From DATARH01 sp035534535 (GTDB lineage Bacteria; Pseudomonadota; Alphaproteobacteria; ATCC43930; CGMCC-115725): DNA of 17,762 nucleotides. Positions within the stretch are counted from its first letter, which is position 1. Each line of letters opens with the position of its first letter. A model generated the notes under the pieces. That model did no database searches, was not told the DNA's origin, and saw only the letters and a program-made list of their open reading frames with translations. The translations under genes and the position numbers were made by a program. The DNA lies in contig DATLRS010000201.1 of the NCBI GenBank assembly GCA_035534535.1, positions 1 through 17,762 on the forward strand, in the 5' to 3' direction. Of this stretch, positions 6,975-12,722 are shown in pieces.

Positions 6975-8345
6975 ATCAGCCCACAGCGCGCCCGTCCCGC
7001 GTCGTCTCCGGCCGGCACGGCGTCCGGGCCGCTGGCGGCACCCGCCGCGGAAATCGCCGAGATCCTGGCGCCACACCCGATCTTCGCGCGCTTCGATCGG
7101 GCCTCGCTGCTCGCCGTCGCGGCGCATTGCACCTTTGCCACCTACCCGGCCGGCACGACGATCATGCGCGAGGGCGAGCCGGGCAGCTTTGCCTGCGTCA
7201 TCCTCGAAGGCGACGTTGACATCTTTGTCGAGCTGCCGGCCGGGCCGATCCACATGGCGACGCTCGGGCGTCACCGGATCGTCGGCGAACTGGGCGTCTT
7301 TACCGACCTGCCGCGCAGCGCAACGGTCGTGGCGCGCAGCTATCTCGTCGTCGTGCGCCTGGAGCAGCAGAACCTGATGCGGCTCAGCGCCGAATACCCG
7401 TCGATCGGCGTCGCGATCATCCGCGAGCTGGGCGGCCGCCTCGCCGACATGAACCGTGCGCTCGCCTCGCTCACCCAGGCGGCCGAAGCCTTGGGACGCG
7501 ACGAATTCGACGCGGCGCTGCTCGACGAATTGTCCGAGCAGCCGAACGCCGTGGCGAGCTTTGCCCGGGCCTTCGCCGGCATGGCGGCCGAGATCCGCGC
7601 CAAGCAGCACCGCCGCCAGGAGATGCGGGCGGCGGCCGAGATCCAGCAATCGATCCTGCCGCCGCCGCTGCCGCGAGACGGCCCGGCGGCGGCGGTCGCG
7701 CTGCATGCCGAGATGCACCCGGCGCGCGAGATCGGCGGCGATTTCTATGATTTTTTCCTGGTCGACGATAACCGGCTCGCGATCACCGTCGCCGACGTGT
7801 CCGGCAAGGGCATCCCCGCAGCGCTGTTCATGGCCGTGTCGCATACCGTGCTGCGCAGCGTCGCCAGCGCCGGCGGCGACATGGCAAGCGGTATGAGGGC
7901 CGCCAATCGTCTGCTCGCAACGCAGAATGCCGCGGCGATGTTCGTGACGCTGTTTCATGCCGTGCTCGATCTGGCGACCGGCGCCTTGCGCTACTGCAAC
8001 GCCGGCCACAACCCGCCCTACCTGCTGCGCGAAGCGGGCGAGCGCGAAGCCTTGGGTGCGACCGGCATCCCGTTCGGCATCGACGCCGACATGCCGTATG
8101 AGATCGGCGAGAGCGTGCTGTGCCCGGGCGACGCGCTGTTCCTGTTCAGCGACGGGATCACCGAGGCGTTCGACGCGGCTGGCACGGAATTCGGTACCGC
8201 CCGGCTCGAAACGGCGCTGGACGGCGGACGCGGCAAGAGCGCCGCCGAGCTGGTCGCCGGGGTGCTCGCCGCCACCGCCGCCTTTGCGGCCGGCGCCGAG
8301 CAGTCCGACGACATCACCTGCCTCGCCCTGGTCTTCCGGCCCTGA
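6975..8345 (+). CDS. Cyclic-nucleotide-binding SpoIIE/RsbU-type serine phosphatase
   Basis: The N-terminal part (about residues 30-150) is a CRP-like cyclic-nucleotide-binding domain with the phosphate-binding cassette GELGVFTDLPRSATV. An alpha-helical linker (about 155-230) follows, then a PP2C/SpoIIE phosphatase domain (about 240-455). Metal-binding acids are in GGDFYDF (Asp256), ADVSGKG (Asp274), FSDGITEAF (Asp393) and QSDDIT (445-446). Such enzymes dephosphorylate a STAS anti-anti-sigma-like partner; one is encoded about 580 bp downstream. The start is unresolved. No ATG, GTG or TTG occurs in this frame between 6723, inside the antisense SDR gene, and 7164, inside the cyclic-nucleotide domain. 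I tentatively use ATC 6975, which has GGAGAG upstream; CTG 7032 or a frameshift from ATG 6962 are alternatives. Residue numbers assume 6975. Confidence 0.85.
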   Translation: MSPQRARPASSPAGTASGPLAAPAAEIAEILAPHPIFARFDRASLLAVAAHCTFATYPAGTTIMREGEPGSFACVILEGDVDIFVELPAGPIHMATLGRHRIVGELGVFTDLPRSATVVARSYLVVVRLEQQNLMRLSAEYPSIGVAIIRELGGRLADMNRALASLTQAAEALGRDEFDAALLDELSEQPNAVASFARAFAGMAAEIRAKQHRRQEMRAAAEIQQSILPPPLPRDGPAAAVALHAEMHPAREIGGDFYDFFLVDDNRLAITVADVSGKGIPAALFMAVSHTVLRSVASAGGDMASGMRAANRLLATQNAAAMFVTLFHAVLDLATGALRYCNAGHNPPYLLREAGEREALGATGIPFGIDADMPYEIGESVLCPGDALFLFSDGITEAFDAAGTEFGTARLETALDGGRGKSAAELVAGVLAATAAFAAGAEQSDDITCLALVFRP

Positions 8346-8347
8346 GG

Positions 8348-8382
8348 CGGCTCAGCGTGGCGGCTCAGCGTGGCGGCTCAGC
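8348..8382. repeat. 13-bp tandem repeat between convergent genes, about 2.7 copies
   Basis: The unit CGGCTCAGCGTGG occurs at 8348-8360 and 8361-8373, followed by a 9-bp partial copy at 8374-8382. It fills the 32-bp gap between the phosphatase stop and the HATPase stop and supplies the TCA stop complement of the latter. A simple slippage repeat is the likeliest explanation. Confidence 0.75.
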
Positions 8383-8794
8383 CGCGCGCCGTCTCCAGCC
8401 GCAACAGATTGTTGCCGTCGCTGCGGCGGTGTTCGATTCGGTCCACCATATGGCGCATCAGGTGGATCCCGAGCCCGCCCGGCCTGCGCTGGTCGAGCGG
8501 CAGCGCCAGATCCGGACCGGGCGCCGCGGTCGGGTCGAACGGCCGGCCGTTGTCGATGATCTCGGCGACCACGGCCTGTGCCGTGATGTCGAGACGCACC
8601 GCGATCCGGTGCGGCGGCGGCAGATCGAGGAAGCCGTGGGTGATCACGTTGGTGACGGCCTCCTCGACGGCAAGCGCCAGCTTGAAAGCGACATTGTCGG
8701 CAACGGCGTCCGCCTCGCAGCACGATCGGATCCAGTCGATCAGCCGGGCGATCGCCGAACCCTGGGGCGCGACGCAAAGCTCGTGGCGGGCCAT
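8378..8794 (-). CDS. RsbW-like ATP-binding protein (anti-sigma factor type serine kinase)
   Basis: The 138-residue single-domain protein belongs to the GHKL HATPase_c family in its RsbW/SpoIIAB form. The N box is EEAVTN (residues 44-49), the G1 box is DNGRPFDP (81-88), and a GGLGIHLMRHMVD segment (107-119) forms the ATP lid region. Such proteins phosphorylate a STAS partner on Ser or Thr and bind a target, usually a sigma factor. Start 8794 is chosen over longer in-frame starts because AGAGG lies upstream and the frame further upstream is antisense to the STAS gene. It is encoded opposite to its presumed partners, the phosphatase and the STAS protein. The gene for its final target is not evident here. 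Confidence 0.87.
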   Translation of the reverse strand: MARHELCVAPQGSAIARLIDWIRSCCEADAVADNVAFKLALAVEEAVTNVITHGFLDLPPPHRIAVRLDITAQAVVAEIIDNGRPFDPTAAPGPDLALPLDQRRPGGLGIHLMRHMVDRIEHRRSDGNNLLRLETARG

Positions 8795-8924
8795 GCCGCC
8801 TCTTATCGCGATGACGGCACGGCGGCAAGGGGCGATCGGAGGGCAGGCCGGGCCGCGAGGTTGCCCGGCGGTCGACGGCATGCTAACGACAGCCCGGGGC
8901 GGCAACCGCGGCGCGGGGCTTGCG
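8795..8924. promoter_or_regulatory. Divergent intergenic region between HATPase and STAS genes
   Basis: These 130 bp separate the outward-facing HATPase and STAS genes and must hold the promoter of the STAS-to-DUF1641 run unless it lies within the gene. A TTGCCC at 8861-8866 is followed after 17 bp by TAACGA (8884-8889), a poor match to a sigma-70 -10 box. The assignment rests mainly on gene layout. Confidence 0.3.
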
Positions 8925-9260
8925 ATGGATTTTGCACAGGAACAGGCAGGCGACGTCACGGTCGTCAGGCTGGCGGGGCGGCTCGACAGCAGCACCGCGC
9001 CGCCCGCCGAATCGAGCTTCGCGCGGGTGCTGGACGGCGACCCGCCACGCCTTGCGATCGACCTGAGCGGGCTCGAATACATCAGCAGCGCCGGGCTGCG
9101 GGTCCTGCTGGTGGTGGCGAAGAAGGTGCAGCAGGCAAAGGGCAAGGTGGTGCTGTTCGGGCTGCTTCCCAACGTGCGCGAGGTGTTTGCGATCAGCGGG
9201 TTCGACAAGATACTGACGATCCAGGCCGACGCCGCCGCGGCGGTCGCGGCGGCGCGCTGA
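8925..9260 (+). CDS. STAS-domain protein (anti-sigma factor antagonist)
   Basis: The 111-residue protein is a single STAS domain of the SpoIIAA/RsbV type. The core is VVRLAGRLDSSTA (residues 13-25) and DLSGLEYISSAGLRVLLVV (46-64). Ser54 or Ser55 lies at the usual phosphorylation site; phosphorylation by the HATPase and removal by the SpoIIE-type phosphatase would be expected. ATG 8925 gives the normal domain length; an in-frame ATG at 8880 would add 15 residues. The Shine-Dalgarno sequence is weak. It is the first gene of a same-strand series, with GPP34 starting 22 bp after its stop, so switch and sulfur genes probably share a transcript. Confidence 0.88.
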   Translation: MDFAQEQAGDVTVVRLAGRLDSSTAPPAESSFARVLDGDPPRLAIDLSGLEYISSAGLRVLLVVAKKVQQAKGKVVLFGLLPNVREVFAISGFDKILTIQADAAAAVAAAR

Positions 9261-9282
9261 GGGCTGACCCAGAGGGCTGAAG

Positions 9283-9933
9283 ATGCTGGGCTTTGTCGAA
9301 GAAATGGTGCTGCTGCAGCTCGACGAGACGCAGGGCGGGCTGGTCGATCTGCCGCGGTCGGCGGCCGATATCGTGCTGGCCGGCGCGGCGGTGATGGAGC
9401 TGGCGCTGCTCAACCGCGTCGACAGCGACCTGGAGCGCCTGTTCGTCGTCGATGCCGCGCCGACCGGCGACGACATGCTCGACGGCGCGCTGCACGAGCT
9501 TGCCGCGGAGGGTGCCGCGCTCACCGCCATCGCCGCGATCGAGCGCCTCACCGTCAACGCCGAGAAATATCGCCAGGAGGCGCTGCGCCGGCTCGTCGCC
9601 AACGGCATCCTGCGCGAGGAGAACGGTCGCCACTTCTGGGTGTTTCGCACCCGGCGCTATCCGGTGATCGACGACCGCGAGCAGCGCGAGGTCAAGGGGC
9701 GACTGCGCCAGATCCTGTTGACCGACGAGATCCCCGACCCGCGCGACGTGGTGCTGATCTGCCTGATCGAGGCGTGCGAGCTGCTCGGCCTCGTGCTGGC
9801 CGCCGACGAGATCGCCCGGACCAAGACCCGGGTCGCCGAATTGAGCCGGCTCGATCTGATCGGCCAGGCGGTGACGCGGGCGGTCGCCGAGATCCGCTTT
9901 ATGATCAGGCACTCCAGCGCGCCGGTTTTCTGA
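9283..9933 (+). CDS. GPP34 (Golgi phosphoprotein 3/VPS74) family protein
   Basis: The 216-residue protein has the length and pattern of the GPP34 domain. The N-terminus is LLQLDETQGGLVDLPRS, then the helix IVLAGAAVMELAL (about 30-42). A segment with DDMLDGALHELA (63-74) follows, then ALRRLVANGILREE (100-113), the RRYPVIDDREQ segment (124-134) and LLTDEIPDPRDVVLICLIEACELLGLV (145-171). Eukaryotic members bind phosphatidylinositol 4-phosphate and recruit enzymes to Golgi membranes. Bacterial members occur, notably in actinobacteria, and are mostly uncharacterised. It sits between the STAS gene (22 bp) and the DsrE-like gene (42 bp). A membrane-recruitment role for its operon partners is a guess. 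The AGAGGG ribosome-binding site is adequate. Confidence 0.83.
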   Translation: MLGFVEEMVLLQLDETQGGLVDLPRSAADIVLAGAAVMELALLNRVDSDLERLFVVDAAPTGDDMLDGALHELAAEGAALTAIAAIERLTVNAEKYRQEALRRLVANGILREENGRHFWVFRTRRYPVIDDREQREVKGRLRQILLTDEIPDPRDVVLICLIEACELLGLVLAADEIARTKTRVAELSRLDLIGQAVTRAVAEIRFMIRHSSAPVF

Positions 9934-9936
9934 CAT

Positions 9937-9959
9937 CCCCTCGCCGGACGCCGGCGGGG
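9937..9959 (+). other. Intergenic hairpin between GPP34 and DsrE-like genes
   Basis: GCCGG (9943-9947) pairs with CCGGC (9951-9955) around an ACG loop. The stem is extended by CCCC/GGGG (9937-9940 with 9956-9959) across a 2-nt bulge. No T run follows and a good GAGGGA ribosome-binding site comes next, so it is more likely an mRNA-processing or stability element than a full terminator. Confidence 0.45.
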
Positions 9960-9975
9960 AGCACGAGGGACATAA

Positions 9976-10374
9976 ATGGCCGAAACGCCCTTGTACATCG
10001 TGCTCTGTTCGGGCGAGCACGAGAAAGTGCAGATGGCGGCAATGATGGCCGCGATCGGCGCGGTGTCGGAGCGCCCGGTCGCGGTGTTCGTCAGCATGAA
10101 CGCGATCCTCGCCTTCGCCCGGGACGCGAGCGACGACGAGCGCTACCGCGGCGGCGCGTTTTCAGACCTGATGAAGGCGAAGCGCGCGCCGGACGCGCTC
10201 AATCTGTTCCGCCAAGGCAAGGAATTGGGCGATCTTAAGATGTGGGCGTGCTCGATGGCGCTCGATGTGCAAGGATGGAGCCTGGACCAGCTGGTCGCCG
10301 GCCTGTTCGATGGGCCCTTGGGACTGACCAGCTTTCTGTCCGACGCGCAGGCGGGCCAGCTGGTTACGCTGTAG
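9976..10374 (+). CDS. DsrE/DsrF-like family protein
   Basis: The 132-residue protein fits the DsrE/F/DrsH-like fold: a first strand PLYIVLCSGEHEK, AVAVFVSMNAIL-type alternation around residues 34-45, and a conserved Cys92 in MWACSMALDVQGW (89-101). That Cys is where the family carries sulfane sulfur. DsrE-type proteins pass sulfur between carriers during sulfur oxidation or tRNA thiolation. The TusA-like gene starts 17 bp after the stop and the SQR-like gene comes next, which supports a sulfur-trafficking role. GAGGGA precedes the ATG. Confidence 0.85.
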   Translation: MAETPLYIVLCSGEHEKVQMAAMMAAIGAVSERPVAVFVSMNAILAFARDASDDERYRGGAFSDLMKAKRAPDALNLFRQGKELGDLKMWACSMALDVQGWSLDQLVAGLFDGPLGLTSFLSDAQAGQLVTL

Positions 10375-10391
10375 CGGCTTGGGGAGGCGCG

Positions 10392-10622
10392 ATGGCAGAG
10401 CGGGTCAGGGTCGATGCGCGCGGCGCCTATTGCCCGGGGCCGCTGATGGAGCTGATCGCCGCGTTGCGGCTGGTGCCGGTGGGCGAGGAGGTCGAGGTGT
10501 GGTCGAGCGACAAAGGCTCGGCGGCCGACATCCCGGAATGGATCAAGAAGGCGCGCCACGAACTGGTCGGCGTCGAGCCTCGCGAGGCGTATTGGAGCAT
10601 CGTCGTACGCAAGGCGAGATGA
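10392..10622 (+). CDS. TusA-like sulfurtransferase/sulfur carrier protein
   Basis: The 76-residue protein is a complete TusA/SirA-type domain. It has the family's CPGP motif, GAYCPGPLMELI (residues 11-22), with Cys14 as the persulfide-carrying residue, followed by a VGEEVEVWSSDKGSAADIPEWIK-type core. The frame is open upstream in the DsrE-like gene, but ATG 10392 has a strong GGGGAGG ribosome-binding site and starts just before the domain. Together with the DsrE-like protein it could carry sulfane sulfur released by the SQR-like enzyme. Confidence 0.92.
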   Translation: MAERVRVDARGAYCPGPLMELIAALRLVPVGEEVEVWSSDKGSAADIPEWIKKARHELVGVEPREAYWSIVVRKAR

Positions 10623-10653
10623 CCCGCCATCGGCGCCCTCGGGGAGGAGCGAG

Positions 10654-11793
10654 ATGCCGACAAGGATCCTGATCGTCGGCGGCGGGCTGGGCGGCACGAT
10701 CGTCGCCAACGGGTTGTGTCGCCAACTGCGCAACGAGATCGCCTCGGGCGGCGTGGCGATCACCATGCTGGGCGCCTCGCCGACGCATATGTACCAGCCG
10801 GGACTGCTGTACGTTCCGTTCGGGCGGATGCGCGAATCCGAGCTGTTCCGCGACCAGCGCCGGGTGCTCGACCGACGGGTGCCCTATTTCGTCGATCCTG
10901 CCAGCCATGTCGATGTCGACAAGAAGAACGTGACCACCGCCTCCGGTAAGACCTATCCCTACGATTTCCTGGTGCTCGCCACCGGCTCGCGGCTGCGTCC
11001 GGACACCATCCCGGGCATGGCGGAGGGAGCGCACTGGCTTTACGATCTCGACGGCGCCCGCAAGCTGCGCGACGCGCTGCGCGATTTCCAGGGCGGCAAG
11101 GTCGTCGTCAACGTCAACGTCCCGCATAAATGCCCGGTGGCGCCGATTGAGATCACCCTCATGCTGCGCGACTTTCTCGCCGCCAAGGGGGTGCTCGACA
11201 AGAGCGAGATCACCTACACCTACCCGATCGGCCGGCTGCACGCGCTGGAGCCCGTGGCGCAATGGATGGGCCCCGAGTTCGAGCGTGGCGCCATCAAATC
11301 CGAGGTGTTCTTCAACACCAAATCGATCGATCCCCATGACAAGACGATCACCTCCGAGGAGGGGACGACGCTGGCCTACGACCTGCTCGTGACGATCCCG
11401 CCGCATTCGGGCCAGCAGGTCATCACCGATTCCGGGCTGGGCGCCGGCGGCTGGGTCCCGACCGAGCGCACGACGCTGTTGCGCGAGGGATCGAGCGATG
11501 TCTTCGTCGTTGGCGATACCACCAACCTGCCGATCTCGAAGGCCGGGTCGACGGCGCATTTCGAGGCCGATACCGTGGTCGACAACCTGTCGTCGCTGAT
11601 CAAGGAAGACCGCTGGGCGCGGTCCTACGATGGCAAGGTGTTCTGTTTCGTCGAGACCGGCTTCAATTCCGGCACCTATGTCTGGTTCAATTACACGACG
11701 CCGCCCAATCCCGGGCCGCCGTCGCAGATGATCCACTGGTTCAAGCTCGCCTACAACCGCCTCTACTGGCTGTCGGCGCGCGGCCTCTTGTAG
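10654..11793 (+). CDS. Sulfide:quinone oxidoreductase-like FAD-dependent oxidoreductase
   Basis: The 379-residue protein has the disulfide-reductase-fold FAD sites: GGGLGG (residues 9-14), LVLATGSRLRP (106-116) and VFVVGDTTNLPISKAG (283-298). Cys160 (HKCPVAPIE) and Cys331 (VFCFVETG) fit the redox-active cysteine pair of SQR. The additional N-terminal-half Cys found in some SQR types is absent. A C-terminal aromatic/basic amphipathic segment (MIHWFKLAYNRLYWL) could anchor it to the membrane, as in SQR. It would oxidise sulfide to sulfane sulfur and reduce quinone. Neighbouring TusA-like, DsrE-like and DUF1641 genes support this. A flavocytochrome-c-like or other related role cannot be excluded. 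GGGGAGGAG precedes the ATG. Confidence 0.88.
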   Translation: MPTRILIVGGGLGGTIVANGLCRQLRNEIASGGVAITMLGASPTHMYQPGLLYVPFGRMRESELFRDQRRVLDRRVPYFVDPASHVDVDKKNVTTASGKTYPYDFLVLATGSRLRPDTIPGMAEGAHWLYDLDGARKLRDALRDFQGGKVVVNVNVPHKCPVAPIEITLMLRDFLAAKGVLDKSEITYTYPIGRLHALEPVAQWMGPEFERGAIKSEVFFNTKSIDPHDKTITSEEGTTLAYDLLVTIPPHSGQQVITDSGLGAGGWVPTERTTLLREGSSDVFVVGDTTNLPISKAGSTAHFEADTVVDNLSSLIKEDRWARSYDGKVFCFVETGFNSGTYVWFNYTTPPNPGPPSQMIHWFKLAYNRLYWLSARGLL

Positions 11794-11804
11794 CGGAGGC
11801 GGGG

Positions 11805-12338
11805 ATGAGCGAGGCGCGCGGACGCAACCAGCCGCCCGACGAATTGAACCGCCTCGCGCAGGCGGCGCGCGAGGCGTTGACCGATACGATGGTCGAGCGG
11901 CTCGCCGGCAGCGCCGGCAACACCCTTGAACTGCTGGACCGGCTCAACGACGAGGGCACCCGCGAGGCGCTGCACGTTCTGCTGGACCGGCTCGGCGAAT
12001 TGCACAAGACCGGTGCGCTCGACACGCTGTTTGACACGGTGATGCTGCTGCATGCGGCGCGCAATGCCGTCACCGACCCGATCGTCGACCGCCTGTTCGC
12101 GTTCTTCGAGCAGACGATCAACACGGTCGGCAACGAGGCGATGGCAGACCTGGCGGACAACACCCGCGAGGCGCTCGAGGAGGCGGCGGCAGAGAGTGCG
12201 CAGGCGACGCCGCGCGGTGGGCTGTTCGCGATGCTGTCGCTGCTGGGGCAGCCGGAGGCGCAGCGCAGTCTGGGTTTCCTGCTGAGCTTCAGCGAGAAGT
12301 TCCAGCGCCGGATGACGGGCCCCGGAGCGTCGCGATGA
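11805..12338 (+). CDS. DUF1641 domain-containing protein
   Basis: The 177-residue, mostly helical protein ends in the DUF1641 signature GGLFAMLSLLGQPEAQRSLGFLL (about 142-164). It is preceded by repeated Leu-rich helices, including LLDRLGELHKTGALDTLFDTV (about 59-79). No signal peptide or convincing transmembrane segment is visible. DUF1641 genes are often found beside SQR-like or formate-dehydrogenase-type redox genes; no biochemical role is established to my knowledge. It begins 11 bp after the SQR-like stop and is the last clear gene of the run, so it probably assists that enzyme or its membrane association. Confidence 0.85.
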   Translation: MSEARGRNQPPDELNRLAQAAREALTDTMVERLAGSAGNTLELLDRLNDEGTREALHVLLDRLGELHKTGALDTLFDTVMLLHAARNAVTDPIVDRLFAFFEQTINTVGNEAMADLADNTREALEEAAAESAQATPRGGLFAMLSLLGQPEAQRSLGFLLSFSEKFQRRMTGPGASR

Positions 12339-12443
12339 TCCGGCAGAAGCGGTTTCGAGCCGCTGAAATCAACCCTTTGGCAACCAATCGATGGCTAAAT
12401 CCCAGCTTGTCGCCAGGACAGCCAGGACGAGGGACCGAACTCG
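12339..12443. other. Non-coding stretch after DUF1641
   Basis: I see no supported gene in these 105 bp. AGCGG and CCGCT around 12350 could form a short hairpin but no T tract follows. The sequence is slightly richer in A and T than its surroundings. Confidence 0.3.
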
Positions 12444-12650
12444 GTGCCGCTGCGGGAACCGCATACATCAACCGGAAAGCCGGATCTTAGCGAACTGGCC
12501 GCCGGAAAATTTGTCGAAAGCCACGGTCATGGCGCTCCGGGCATCCTCGGCGAGCGCGCGAAGATGGCCGAGGAGCGCGGCCATCGCGTCGCCGCCCGGA
12601 CCTGGCACGACCTGGCGGTGATCGCCGCCCGCATCCTCGCGTCATCCTAG
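12444..12650 (+). CDS. Candidate small protein of unknown function (68 aa)
   Basis: A GTG-started frame encodes 68 residues ending in a basic helix-like region AARTWHDLAVIAARIL. GAGGGA lies 9 nt upstream of the GTG. The C-terminal half (ERAKMAEERGHRVAARTWHDLAVIAARIL overall) looks like a regular amphipathic helix pair, and codon use is like that of genuine genes nearby. I recognise no family. It lies alone between the DUF1641 gene and the convergent cyclase gene. It may be real, but short open frames are common at this GC content. Confidence 0.45.
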   Translation: MPLREPHTSTGKPDLSELAAGKFVESHGHGAPGILGERAKMAEERGHRVAARTWHDLAVIAARILASS

Positions 12651-12690
12651 CCCGCCGCCTGCGGCGCGGTACGCGCTTCAGCTCTCGGGT

Positions 12691-12722
12691 TCAGCCCTCC
12701 TCGGGTTCAGCCCTCCTCGGGC
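12691..12722. repeat. 16-bp direct duplication at the end of the cyclase gene
   Basis: TCAGCCCTCCTCGGGT (12691-12706) is repeated as 12707-12722 with one final mismatch. On the minus strand this duplicates the last codons (PEEG) and stop of the cyclase gene, leaving a second copy just beyond the stop. Confidence 0.7.

Noticed and set aside
12289..12471. A 60-codon minus-strand frame after DUF1641
   Set aside because: It overlaps the DUF1641 end, has no recognisable domain, and has no convincing ribosome-binding site.
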